DNA of 64,000 nucleotides from JAXHLG01 sp034522495 (GTDB lineage: Bacteria; Patescibacteriota; Minisyncoccia; Moranbacterales; DUUL01): NCBI GenBank assembly GCA_034522495.1, contig JAXHLG010000002.1, positions 1-64,000 on the forward strand, in the 5' to 3' direction. Shown piece by piece: positions 43,629 through 52,498 of the stretch. A model generated the notes under the pieces. It was not told the origin of the DNA. It was given only the letters and a program-made list of their open reading frames with translations, and searched no databases. The first letter of the stretch is position 1. The number at the start of each line of letters is the position of its first letter. Made by a program: the position numbers and the translations under genes.

Positions 43629-44285
43629 TTAACTTTTATCCACTTCTAATTCTTTTAAATTATCCAATCCTACATATTCAAAATCGGAAGGATTGTAAGA
43701 ATTATAAAACAATTCAATTAGCTCTTCCGTTTTTAACCTCGCTCCGCTGAGCTCCATACTTCCCAGGTAAGAATGAATATGATCCACTCTTTGGAATAAC
43801 TGGCTTCTTAGTGTTTGAAAGTCTTCCTCTTGTTGCTCGGCTGCTCTTTTGGGATTAACTGCGTCCATCATTTTCCTCAAAAAACCCTTTGAGTTCCCTT
43901 CCATGGGATAAAAAGGCACAACTATATAAAATAGCTTGGACATTATACTGGAAAGTCCGACCAGCTCTTCCACAAAGTCCACATAGTCTTTGATTTGATT
44001 TTTCAATAATTCATTTTCTTCCACCTTCATTCTTTTCTTTAACTCATTAATGTAGGTGTTCACGTTAAACTTTCTTGAGGAAATTAGGATTTGAAAAGAG
44101 TAGTCGAAAGAAGTCAAAAATCGTTGAAAGCTGTAAATGATAGCTTGCTGCTCGTCATCTGCTTTTAAATCAAGATTCACCGCGCTTACAGCTATCACGG
44201 CTCTTATTGAGCCGTCGTTAAGGACTACCACGTCTTCTTTTATTTGAGATATATCCATTTTTTCCTGAAGAGAATTTCCACTCAT
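43629..44285 (-). CDS. TraC-like (VirB4 N-terminal-type) protein
   Basis: The 218-residue soluble protein has an N-terminal beta-rich segment (DVVVLNDGSIRAVIAVSAVN) and FQRFLTSFDYSFQILISSRK, like the N-terminal domain of TraC/VirB4 ATPases, then a helical region with VPFYPMEGNSKGF. It has no Walker motifs. It is encoded directly before VirB4, so it probably forms part of the ATPase platform. It might be a split-off N-terminal domain of VirB4. The family name is assigned by resemblance and context. Confidence 0.72.
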   Translation of the reverse strand: MSGNSLQEKMDISQIKEDVVVLNDGSIRAVIAVSAVNLDLKADDEQQAIIYSFQRFLTSFDYSFQILISSRKFNVNTYINELKKRMKVEENELLKNQIKDYVDFVEELVGLSSIMSKLFYIVVPFYPMEGNSKGFLRKMMDAVNPKRAAEQQEEDFQTLRSQLFQRVDHIHSYLGSMELSGARLKTEELIELFYNSYNPSDFEYVGLDNLKELEVDKS

Positions 44286-44307
44286 AATTTGCTCATTTAA
44301 TTTTTAT

Positions 44308-44757
44308 TTATTTCTTCTTTCTTGTAAAAATATCCAAAACCTTCGTAGCTTTTTTTATTTTTTCCAAATTTCTGTTTTTTAGGCTTCTACCGCTTGATTG
44401 TAATTTATTTTTCTCTTTTTTAAAGGAGTTGGCCGATTTGGTTTTTCTTGGCTCGCTTTTCCTTCTCCATACGTAAATTTTTGGCTTAAATATATACAAA
44501 AATAAGCTCTTGATAAAAACAGGCACAGTCATTCCATACGGATGCACAAAAAGAATCGCCAAGACAGCTCCGGCAACGACGAAAGACCATATAAAAAAGT
44601 ACGTAGACTCTAAAAAAAACCAGAGAAAAAAGATTATCACGCCTCCCAATGCGGCCCAGCCCAACTGCTTGGCCGTAAGCTGAAAAGCTATTTTGTCTTC
44701 TATGTTTATAAACTGCGGAACCTCTCTTTTGTTGCTCATATTTTTAAGTATAATCAT
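44308..44757 (-). CDS. PrgI/VirB3-like membrane protein
   Basis: The 149-residue protein has the PrgI layout: a short N-terminus (REVPQFINIEDKIAFQLTAK), two membrane helices (LGWAALGGVIIFFLWFFLE; FIWSFVVAGAVLAILFV) and VPVFIKSLFLYIFKPKIYVW, the family signature. PrgI proteins are the Gram-positive counterpart of VirB3 and link VirB4 to the membrane complex. It overlaps the 311-residue gene by 14 bases and precedes the TraC-like gene by 22. A true start at MSNKREVP (44742) is plausible. Confidence 0.85.
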   Translation of the reverse strand: MIILKNMSNKREVPQFINIEDKIAFQLTAKQLGWAALGGVIIFFLWFFLESTYFFIWSFVVAGAVLAILFVHPYGMTVPVFIKSLFLYIFKPKIYVWRRKSEPRKTKSANSFKKEKNKLQSSGRSLKNRNLEKIKKATKVLDIFTRKKK

Positions 44758-45679
44758 TTAAGTTTAGAGTGTTTTTTTCAGTGTTCATCTTCTCTTTCTT
44801 CTCTATTTTTCCAGATTCGGTTTTTTTTATCTTCCGTTCTTCGCTGCTTGCTTTGTCCGCATCAAAAAAGGGTTTATTTTGAACGGATTTTATGTCATAT
44901 CCCTCAGCAACTTTTTCGCTGCCGCTACTTGACTGATCCGAGTCATTACTGATTTCCAACATAAAATCAAAATCTATTTCTTCATAAAGCGTATTATAAA
45001 AAACTTTTTTCTTGTTATCGTAATAATCAAGCAATACAGACAGTTTGTTCCTATCTCTTTTGTTTAGTCTTTTGGCGTTAGGAGAATTATATAAATAATC
45101 ACTCCTCTTCAAAACATTCTCATTGCCGGCACCCACTTGCAGCTTATAATCTTTTATCCAGTTGGCTATGGAAGGCTCTGCCTTCTCCTCTTCTATGTTT
45201 ATATCTCCATTGCCGATTGTCTGCTCATAAACAATTCTTTCTTCATTCTGGATCATCTCTCGAAGGGAAACCTGGCGCAAGTCCTTCAATGCCTGCTTTT
45301 TTCCTGTTTCTTGGACTAATCTTAGAACATTTTTGAAGTTGTCGGCAAAATTTCTGAGCTTTTCTCCGCTTAAGTTTAACTCTTTTTTGACAGCGCTTTC
45401 TAAACGCTGCCCTTTCAAGCCTCCCAAAAAATATTGCCTTACCAAGCGAGACACCCTCCCTAGGTTGATAGCATCTTTCAGTCCAAACTGACTAGCCAGG
45501 CGAAGAATCTCTTCTTCCGCTGCTTTTGATATTAAACCGTACCTGGCATACCTGGGAAGCTTAAGATACTTTTCCTCCCACTCTTTTCTTTGTTCTTCTT
45601 TTTCCCCGTGGGGAGAGTCCGCAACGCTTGCGTAAAAAGGATTTGCTTGTTTTTGTATTATATTGGAATTAGCGCTCAT
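44744..45679 (-). CDS. Cytoplasmic helical protein of the secretion operon, unknown
   Basis: The 311-residue protein has no signal peptide or membrane segment. The first half is helical (YARYGLISKAAEEEILRLAS, GRVSRLVRQYFLGG, ESAVKKELNLSGEKLRNFA), and the second is charged and probably disordered (KIKKTESGKIEKKEKMNTEK). I do not recognise the family. It lies between the VirB6-like and PrgI-like genes and overlaps PrgI by 14 bases, a strong sign that it is a dedicated part or regulator of the machine. Confidence 0.62.
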   Translation of the reverse strand: MSANSNIIQKQANPFYASVADSPHGEKEEQRKEWEEKYLKLPRYARYGLISKAAEEEILRLASQFGLKDAINLGRVSRLVRQYFLGGLKGQRLESAVKKELNLSGEKLRNFADNFKNVLRLVQETGKKQALKDLRQVSLREMIQNEERIVYEQTIGNGDINIEEEKAEPSIANWIKDYKLQVGAGNENVLKRSDYLYNSPNAKRLNKRDRNKLSVLLDYYDNKKKVFYNTLYEEIDFDFMLEISNDSDQSSSGSEKVAEGYDIKSVQNKPFFDADKASSEERKIKKTESGKIEKKEKMNTEKNTLNLNDYT

Positions 45680-45714
45680 ACAATCTTCAATTAAAATTAA
45701 CCTGTTTTCGCCTT

Positions 45715-47814
45715 CTAGACCGGCGCGGATTCTGTATCAGAACCCCCTTCTTGATTGCTATCGTCGAGGTTTTTGTTTAAAACTTCTCTTAATACCATAT
45801 ATCCGTCATACTGGTCTTGGCTTAATTCATTCTCGTCTTTAAGGCTTTTGGCGGTTCTATTAAGCTTTCTCAGTGACGCTAAGATCTCTTCATCCTTAGA
45901 ATCCGCGATTATTTTTTTCAAAGTTTCTTTATCATAATTATTGGCCGCTTGAGTAATATGCCTGACGGCGCCCTCTTTCGTTTTACCACTTTGATCCACA
46001 AAGAAATTGGCGTTTTGATTTTTGAGAATATTGGCCATGTTGCGGCCTTTGGTTTCTTTTTTATAAACTTTTTCGGTTATATCATTTATTTCCTTTTCAT
46101 TAAGCTCGCCTCCCTTCTCTTGCCTTGCTTTGTTGATTTCTCTTTCTGTTTCATAATCAATGATGTTGCCAAGGTTTTCCTTTTTGGTTTCCCCGTATAT
46201 TTTTTGTCTGACTCCCTCATTGCTGGCTACATCTTTATTTGCCATAGCTTTTTCATATAAATTTACCTTTTTATGTACGCCCAGTTGATTGTTTTTAGAT
46301 AGATGCATAATCTCTCCCAAGCTGGCTTGATTGTTAAGCATTTTGTCTTTTAATTCATCATTGTTCGGTGGATTTTCTTCAAATTTTTTCATTTGCTCAT
46401 TAGCTCTCTTCACAGCGACTTCGTTCTGCGCGCTCTTGTCGTCCCTACCAACAGACTTCATCCAAGCCCTTCTTTCCTCGCTTTTTCTGTCTCTGCCTTT
46501 TTGGGTGGTGAAGCGCAAGCCTCTCTTGTCTTTGGAATAGTCTTCCCATCTTTCTCTGGCAGCCTCTTTGGCATCCTTTCTGGTTCCGGCCAGAGTTGCT
46601 GTTGAAAGGCCTTTCTTGGAATATCCTTTCATTTTATTGCCTGCTTTCTTCATTTTTCCATCTCCCCAGTTTAAAATAGTTGAAGCCGCTCCAGTCGAAT
46701 ACCCCTTGGCGGCGCTGTAGCCGTAAAACAGCAAAAAAATAGCTGTTGCAAAAGGAATTAATGAACTAAAGACATTCATCATCAACCTTGCATAAACATC
46801 ATCACCATTAACATCATCGCCCATCAGTTTGGTCATACTGAATCTATCCTTGAATTGCTCGATATCGCCAATCACTAGCTCCGAAACTGCGTTAACCAAC
46901 ACAAAAGCCAACAGTAAAAACAAAAGCATTATCGGCCCGAAAAAGCACCATCTCAGCAGGTTGTCAAACCACTTCCCCCAAAGCGTGGCTTTCAAGCCGC
47001 CGCCCGGCACCGCAAAACCGAAAAAGGCCATGGGCGAGGTTATAATCAAAACCCAGAAAGCCACAACCCTTACCAAAAGAGCTATGGCAAGCACAAAAAG
47101 CATAAAGGCAAGAATTAACACAAATATGGTTGCAAGAAAATGCATCATAAACGCGGCTGCGCCTTCTCCAAATCCATTTGTTCCCCATATCTGTCCAAAT
47201 CCCACCATGTCTGTCATCTTAGAAGTAAATTCTTTCCCCGCCACGTTCAATGCTTGCATAAAAAAATTCATCACCACTTGGGAGGCGTCGATAAACGCTA
47301 ATGTTATGGGTTTGGAAAAATTTACCAAAACCGCCGCCCCCAACACCCGCAAAATATTGCTTTTGTCGCTGAACTTGGGAATGCCCAGAACAGTGCTGAG
47401 AGCGATAAACATAATCAATACAATAAAGAACATATTGAAAAAATCCCTGACAAACGTCCAGGCCACATCAATAGCCGCCAGCATGTCCGCGTTAAAAAAC
47501 ACTTCCTTGTAAATTTGCGGATCAAGCATGATTTCCAAAAACCACATAGCCCCTGCTAATAGCATATTTGCAACCAAAAAGATAAGGCGCATTACAGATG
47601 CCGCCATTTTAACTCCTTGATTTGCCAGCCACTTTAAAGGATTGAGTTGCTCCGCCGCCGTCCCTGAATCAACCCCCGATCCTTTCGTTGCAAAATTTTG
47701 AGCTTGCGGCGACTGCCCTTGACAATGACTAACTTCTCCAAAACCTAAAAATAACAGTCCCGCAAAGACAATTGTTATAAAAACCAAAATTCTTTTTTTG
47801 TTTTTTTTCAGCAT
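45715..47814 (-). CDS. VirB6/TrbL-like polytopic membrane protein
   Basis: The 699-residue protein has a signal-like start (LVFITIVFAGLLFLGFG), six or more membrane helices up to ~residue 370 (including FFNMFFIVLIMFIALSTVLG; FVLILAFMLFVLAIALLVRV; GPIMLLFLLLAFVLVNAV) and a long charged helical cytoplasmic tail (~380-699). The order and the SPMAFFGFAVPGGG loop resemble VirB6/TrbL channel subunits of type IV secretion systems. The long tail is characteristic of Patescibacterial versions. It stands in line with PrgI- and VirB4-type genes. Confidence 0.78.
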   Translation of the reverse strand: MLKKNKKRILVFITIVFAGLLFLGFGEVSHCQGQSPQAQNFATKGSGVDSGTAAEQLNPLKWLANQGVKMAASVMRLIFLVANMLLAGAMWFLEIMLDPQIYKEVFFNADMLAAIDVAWTFVRDFFNMFFIVLIMFIALSTVLGIPKFSDKSNILRVLGAAVLVNFSKPITLAFIDASQVVMNFFMQALNVAGKEFTSKMTDMVGFGQIWGTNGFGEGAAAFMMHFLATIFVLILAFMLFVLAIALLVRVVAFWVLIITSPMAFFGFAVPGGGLKATLWGKWFDNLLRWCFFGPIMLLFLLLAFVLVNAVSELVIGDIEQFKDRFSMTKLMGDDVNGDDVYARLMMNVFSSLIPFATAIFLLFYGYSAAKGYSTGAASTILNWGDGKMKKAGNKMKGYSKKGLSTATLAGTRKDAKEAARERWEDYSKDKRGLRFTTQKGRDRKSEERRAWMKSVGRDDKSAQNEVAVKRANEQMKKFEENPPNNDELKDKMLNNQASLGEIMHLSKNNQLGVHKKVNLYEKAMANKDVASNEGVRQKIYGETKKENLGNIIDYETEREINKARQEKGGELNEKEINDITEKVYKKETKGRNMANILKNQNANFFVDQSGKTKEGAVRHITQAANNYDKETLKKIIADSKDEEILASLRKLNRTAKSLKDENELSQDQYDGYMVLREVLNKNLDDSNQEGGSDTESAPV

Positions 47815-47868
47815 GATAAAGCGTTAGCCTAAAATAATCTCTCCTGCGCCCTCCGACGCCCGCATTTT

Positions 47869-48807
47869 TTATTCAAACTCCAAGCCGTTGTAAATCCTTC
47901 TTTGAATCTCGCCGGTGCCGCCTTCGATTTGTTCATTATAGCTCTGAATTTTCTCATCCATCGGCTTAGCTACCTCGGCCACTCCTTCTTTGATGGTTTC
48001 TGAAACCACGCTGGCCGCCAGCGTCCCCACCACCTCCGGAATAGAGGTGGCGCTGTTGACCATATCGAAATAATTGGTTTTGCTTTTGGCTGCCATCTCG
48101 GCTAGAACGCTTCCCGGCAAGTTAATTAGGTTACTGTCTTCTCTTTTGCTTTTAAAGCCCTTTCCCGCCACAGCTTCCACTTCCGCTTTTTTCTGTTCAA
48201 TTTGCTGTTTGGCCTCCATTTGGCCGCTTACTTCCATATATGTTCCTATGGGCGAATTATAGGGGTTGGTGATGGTGGAGGCGAAGGCTTGAATTCCGCC
48301 TCCCTTGTTTTGATCAAATACGTTTTTTATCCCGCCGTCTACATATTCATCAATAGTGGAAAGGTTTTTTGTGTCTTCTTTCCTGCCCAGCATAGCCTCC
48401 TCCAAATCTCGATACATTTGAGTAGTTTCTTGCGAAGTTCCGCTTTCCAGGTCTCTGAAAAAATCATAGGCGTATTTTTTTGCTTCTTGCTCGGAGTTAT
48501 CATAAATAAAGTGCTCATAGTCGGTAATAACCAAGCTGTCGCTTCCGGATCCGGACAGTACTTGCCTCATTTTGTCGCTTATCATGTTATTGGCCTCCTT
48601 TTTAAGCGCCGCCAGCATAGCGTTAAGAAACGCCTCCCTGGCCATAACCCAGGCCTCGTGCACCAATTCGGCTCCCATCGCCTCCCCCCAGGCTCCGGCA
48701 TGCGCTTTTTTGGGAACAACAACATTACCGGCCAATAAAACTGTTAACACCGCCGCCAATATTAACTTTTTTTTATTTTTCTTCTTCCTCATTTGTGTTG
48801 CTTCCAA
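47869..48807 (-). CDS. Exported helical protein of the secretion operon
   Basis: The 312-residue protein has a signal peptide (KKLILAAVLTVLLAGNVVVP, cleavage near KKAHA-GA), then helical segments and a coiled-coil-like stretch (VSGQMEAKQQIEQKKAEVEA). It has no membrane anchor. The secreted, mainly helical build and its position before the VirB6-like gene recall VirB5-type minor pilins, but I cannot show homology. The likely start is MRKKKNKK (48792), which overlaps the upstream gene by 20 bases. Confidence 0.65.
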   Translation of the reverse strand: MEATQMRKKKNKKKLILAAVLTVLLAGNVVVPKKAHAGAWGEAMGAELVHEAWVMAREAFLNAMLAALKKEANNMISDKMRQVLSGSGSDSLVITDYEHFIYDNSEQEAKKYAYDFFRDLESGTSQETTQMYRDLEEAMLGRKEDTKNLSTIDEYVDGGIKNVFDQNKGGGIQAFASTITNPYNSPIGTYMEVSGQMEAKQQIEQKKAEVEAVAGKGFKSKREDSNLINLPGSVLAEMAAKSKTNYFDMVNSATSIPEVVGTLAASVVSETIKEGVAEVAKPMDEKIQSYNEQIEGGTGEIQRRIYNGLEFE

Positions 48808-49921
48808 AATTAATAGTTTCTATTTTGTATTTTTCCAAAACATTCTCCATCTCCTGACGAATAGAGTCAAACTCAATTAAAGCGGATTGGAGATTTCCTA
48901 CATACAAAGCCAGCGCTACCGGGTCGCTCTCGGAGACCAGCTTTTTTTCATTAATATTTTGAATCAAGTGTTTCGTCAAGGATAATACTTTGATATGCTG
49001 TTTTTTAACCATATGCGGAACCTTAACTTTCTCTAGGTCCTCCAAGACATTTTGCGCTGTTTTTTTGTACTCTTTTAATTTTTCCAATTCTCCACTTTCA
49101 ATTTGACTGTAAAGGCTGTTGATAAAATCAACGCTATCCTCTGACAAATTCTCCTGATCTTCAACGGCAAACGGCTTATTTATCGCCGCTATGTATAAAA
49201 CGGTATAAAGATAATCCTGAAGCTGCTTCCTTTCTTTTTCAAAAACCTCTTCTTCCGATCCCTTGGGTTTTTCTATTATGTTTAAGTCTTCTTCGCTGTA
49301 ATAATCTATTTCTTCTTCTAAATTTATCTGGTTTTTATTAACAACATCTCCAACAATGCCTTCTATTTCATCTCCGGTAATAGAAAGGCTTTCAGCTTCT
49401 TCGAAATTTTCTTGATTCTTGAGAAAATCCGGGTTGTTGGCTATCTCGTTGAGGTAGCTCAGCTCCTTGCCTTTTTGGTCTTTAAGTTTGTTTAACAACT
49501 CCTCCGTTAAGTTTTCTTCTTCGGTTTGGTTCTTCTTTTTGCTGTCGCTATTTTCATCGTTTTCGCTTTCCAAATTATTTTCCTCTTTGTCCTCAATGCC
49601 TTTTACTTTTGTCGCCTCCGCTCCTTCTTTGTTTATTATTCTATCGCCAGGAGCCGGCTTCAGCGGATCATAACCGCTTTTTACTTCCACTCCATCGGAG
49701 TATCCATCTCCATCCGTGTCGGAGTTGCTGGGATCCGTTCCATAAACTTTTTCTTCCATATCCAAAAGTCCGTCTCCGTCGCTGTCTTTAAAAACATTAT
49801 ATCCCTTGATATCCGCTCTTGACAAGCCAAACCAAGACACAGTCAAAACCAACAAGAAACACGCAATCTTGACCCAAGTTTTTTCGAGTTTTTTGCCATT
49901 TTCTTCTTTGTTTTTCTTCAT
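48773..49921 (-). CDS. Exported protein with thrombospondin type 3-like calcium repeats
   Basis: The 382-residue protein has a signal-anchor (VKIACFLLVLTVSWFGLSRA), then directly two Ca2+-loop repeats (DSDGDGLLDMEEKVYGTDP and SDTDGDGYSDGVEVKSGYDP), a Glu-rich linker and a helical C-terminal domain (YLYTVLYIAAINKPFAVED; HIKVLSLTKHLIQNI). Such repeats are common in extracellular proteins of Patescibacteria and stiffen when binding calcium. It is the first gene of the eleven-gene secretion operon and overlaps the next gene, which suggests a surface part of the machine. Confidence 0.72.
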   Translation of the reverse strand: MKKNKEENGKKLEKTWVKIACFLLVLTVSWFGLSRADIKGYNVFKDSDGDGLLDMEEKVYGTDPSNSDTDGDGYSDGVEVKSGYDPLKPAPGDRIINKEGAEATKVKGIEDKEENNLESENDENSDSKKKNQTEEENLTEELLNKLKDQKGKELSYLNEIANNPDFLKNQENFEEAESLSITGDEIEGIVGDVVNKNQINLEEEIDYYSEEDLNIIEKPKGSEEEVFEKERKQLQDYLYTVLYIAAINKPFAVEDQENLSEDSVDFINSLYSQIESGELEKLKEYKKTAQNVLEDLEKVKVPHMVKKQHIKVLSLTKHLIQNINEKKLVSESDPVALALYVGNLQSALIEFDSIRQEMENVLEKYKIETINFGSNTNEEEEK

Positions 49922-49976
49922 AGCGGTTTTTATTTTTCGATACCTGTTTTAAACTATAACAGAAAAAAAAATATTA

Positions 49977-51611
49977 TCAAGAAAAAATTATCCAAACACT
50001 CAACAGGCCATATAAGAAAACCAATGCAAACACCCGGGAGCCCATTTTTCTCGTCTCGGTTTTTTTGCTCGCCACAACAAAAAAACTTGCTGACCCAAAC
50101 ACTAAAGCCGGAAGAAACATTCCCGGCTCGTTAACAATATAAACGGAGAGAAAATAAAAAACAAAAAGCGCCGAAGCCAAAAACAGTCGAGCCAGCTCCT
50201 CTCCAATTAAAACAGGCAGGGTGTAAACCCCGTTTTTTTTATCGCCTTTAATGTCCTTGAAGTCCTTTATTGGAAGAATAAAAAAATACGCTAGAAAGAA
50301 AAATCCCGCCAAACTCCAAGGAAAAGCTTTAAACAGCTCTTCTCCGGAGAAAACCAGAAACCCGATAAAAATAAACAAGACTGAGGCGGCGGCTATAATA
50401 AGATTGGAAAAAACAAAAAATCTTTTAAGCCGGAACGGCGGCGCTGAATATATCCAAGTTAAAACATGGTAAAACAAAACCAACCAAAAAAACAAAGGAT
50501 TTATAACAAGAGCGGCCACTAAAGACAACAGCAAAAACACCAGAGAAATATCCACAAACTCTTTCTTGGAAAAAACCCCGGAAACTAAAGGCCTTTCTTT
50601 GTTGGAAATTTTGTCGATTTGACAATCAAAATAGTCATTGACAAAAACGGAAAAATACCAAGCGCTGAATACAACCAGCATTAAATTTAAGAGGGTTAAA
50701 ATAGAAAAGAAGTCCAATTGAAAATTCTCCCCATAATTAAACAATCCCAGCCCCAGGCCTATAAAAAGCAACCCCAGATTATACACCGCTTGAAGCGGGC
50801 GGGTGTTTTTCAGTAAAGCAAAAAATTTTTGTTTGCTATTTCGGTATTGAAAAACCGCAATTGACGCAAATATTAGCAATAAATAGATTGCCGACATTTT
50901 TCTGGGCAAAAAGGAAGTTATTTCCTTCCCCTTGATTCCAAAGAATTCATATGGGGACATAAATAAGGCCGCGATATCAAACTCGCGAACCATCATCACG
51001 CCTCCTTCGGCAAAAACACCCAGAACAATACCGACTATACTCGGCAAAACTCCGAAAATAAAAAAGATAGCATAGCCAACTAAAACAACTAACAAGCTTT
51101 TTAAAATATTTTTCTTTTTAAAAAAAGCATAAAAGAACAATAAAACCAGCACCAGAAAAACCTCCACTCGAGTTCCCAGCGTTATTCCCCAGTCCGGATT
51201 TTCTCCAAAAAAAAGAAAAAATCTCTTCACAAGCCCCGCCAGTCCGTCAAAAATATAAAAACTTTTAAACCCCTTTTCAAAAAAAACGACCCCGTCAATA
51301 ATCGGAGGCAGAATTATTATCCAAAAACCCCACAGTAAAACATTGGCTATTTTTCTTGTTTCTAGCCTTAAGGCCTTGCTTAAAAACACTAAAAAAACCA
51401 AATAAACCAGTAAAAAAAATAAAAATGCGTGAATAAATAAAAATAAAAATTCTTCCAAGCTTCTTTTTGGAAAACCCAGAACTACCGCTTCCACAAAAAT
51501 CCTGACCGCCACAATAGAAAAAAAAGCCACAAGCCAGTTTTTTAAATCAATAGGCTTATCTTCCAAGTTTTTTATTATTTTCTTTATTTTGTTTTTTATT
51601 CTTTTTATCAT
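49977..51611 (-). CDS. UbiA-type prenyltransferase with long N-terminal membrane domain
   Basis: The 544-residue protein has two parts. Residues ~265-544 form a UbiA prenyltransferase with the two Asp-rich motifs that bind Mg-prenyl diphosphate, NDYFDCQID (~325-333) and KDFKDIKGD (~449-457). The first ~260 residues add about six membrane helices without a family I recognise. UbiA enzymes attach isoprenoid chains to aromatic or sugar acceptors; the acceptor is unknown here. The usual length is about 280-300, so this is a fusion or an extended form. It lies just upstream of the secretion operon on the same strand, 55 bases away, and could share its transcript. Confidence 0.82.
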   Translation of the reverse strand: MIKRIKNKIKKIIKNLEDKPIDLKNWLVAFFSIVAVRIFVEAVVLGFPKRSLEEFLFLFIHAFLFFLLVYLVFLVFLSKALRLETRKIANVLLWGFWIIILPPIIDGVVFFEKGFKSFYIFDGLAGLVKRFFLFFGENPDWGITLGTRVEVFLVLVLLFFYAFFKKKNILKSLLVVLVGYAIFFIFGVLPSIVGIVLGVFAEGGVMMVREFDIAALFMSPYEFFGIKGKEITSFLPRKMSAIYLLLIFASIAVFQYRNSKQKFFALLKNTRPLQAVYNLGLLFIGLGLGLFNYGENFQLDFFSILTLLNLMLVVFSAWYFSVFVNDYFDCQIDKISNKERPLVSGVFSKKEFVDISLVFLLLSLVAALVINPLFFWLVLFYHVLTWIYSAPPFRLKRFFVFSNLIIAAASVLFIFIGFLVFSGEELFKAFPWSLAGFFFLAYFFILPIKDFKDIKGDKKNGVYTLPVLIGEELARLFLASALFVFYFLSVYIVNEPGMFLPALVFGSASFFVVASKKTETRKMGSRVFALVFLYGLLSVWIIFS

Positions 51612-51644
51612 GAAGCTGGGTTTAATAGATTTATTTCTTAATTT

Positions 51645-51919
51645 TAATAAATGATGTTACACCCTTGCTTTTTGCTTATTTTAATTTGGGCGTATTTATC
51701 AATTACCGCCAAAGAGACTTAGCCTCTTTAGAGAGGTTAAACCTCCACTCGACGCAATTAATTTCACTAAAAAGGGGTTCTTGACACTCATTATAAATTA
51801 AGCTTCGCATACTTAGCATCCCGAATAAATCTGCGCTTTCCCCGTTGCTGCGAAGTAGTTTTATGGGGTTATAATTCGCGTAAAATCAGTGGAATATAGG
51901 ATTTTTTTAAATTCCTACA
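51645..51919. repeat. Repeat family H copy 2 (51645-51785) and family C copy 2 (51797-51919)
   Basis: The family H copy has the left end AAATGATGTTACACCCTTG and the inner palindrome-like AGCCTCTTTAGAGAGGTT; the right end is decayed. The family C copy runs from AATTAAGCTTCGCAT to the hairpin-like TATAGGATTTTTTTAAATTCCTA. No gene is seen in 51612-51926. Confidence 0.6.
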
Positions 51920-51926
51920 CTACCAA

Positions 51927-52217
51927 TTAATGTTCAATTTTTATTCTTTCCACCACTTTTTGCTTTAGTTTATTGTTGATCTCTCTTGTTATTTCTTTTT
52001 CTCTCAGTTTAATCTCGCTCCTCCAAACTGATTCGTTTATTTTTAATGAAATGGTTTTGTTATTAAAATCTCTTAATTGTATTTTTTGCGATCCCATACT
52101 TCCAAAAAGCCACCCCAGAACATCTGCGGCCACCTTCATGACCAGTTGTTTGTCGCCGCTTAATTTTTGTTTTTTATTGACTCTTTTTTCCAGAACTTTT
52201 TGAAAATTTTTCCACAT
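51927..52217 (-). CDS. dciA: DUF721/DciA-like protein (predicted replicative helicase operator)
   Basis: The 96-residue protein matches the DUF721/DciA family: DVLGWLFG in the first half, then the KH-like core with SLKINESVWRSEIKLREKEI and NNKLKQKVVERIKIEH. DciA is the ancestral loader or recruiter of DnaB helicase in bacteria lacking DnaC/DnaI. It lies downstream of dnaA and dnaN on the same strand, so three initiation proteins are encoded together, which supports the assignment. It is shorter than many DciA proteins. Confidence 0.75.
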   Translation of the reverse strand: MWKNFQKVLEKRVNKKQKLSGDKQLVMKVAADVLGWLFGSMGSQKIQLRDFNNKTISLKINESVWRSEIKLREKEITREINNKLKQKVVERIKIEH

Positions 52218-52498
52218 ATAATTTCATTGACTTTAGCTATTTATTTATTCTTGTGTTTACACTTACTTCTAAAAAATTCAGTTCTTAGTGTGTGTATTAT
52301 GAAGAATGTATTATGTATTATGTATTTTTTTGAATTAGTGAGGCAATTACAACTTTTATTTAATTTATCGAGTTTATTATATTTAATATTTGTATTATGA
52401 AGCGAGTATTATGTGTCATTTTTCTGAAAAATTAATATAATAACTTCACTTTTTTCGAGAATTCATGATTCATGATTCACGCTTCCCTATACATAAAT
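52218..52498. other. Gene-free AT-rich spacer
   Basis: Contains repeated short phrases (TGTATTATGAAG, GTATTATGTATTATG) also seen near 23700. No gene, no clear hairpin or promoter is visible. Confidence 0.5.

Noticed and set aside
36511..49921. Integrative conjugative element
   Set aside because: No relaxase, coupling protein, integrase, attachment repeats or tRNA-end duplication is seen. Gene spacing and the origin-proximal place suggest a fixed chromosomal operon.
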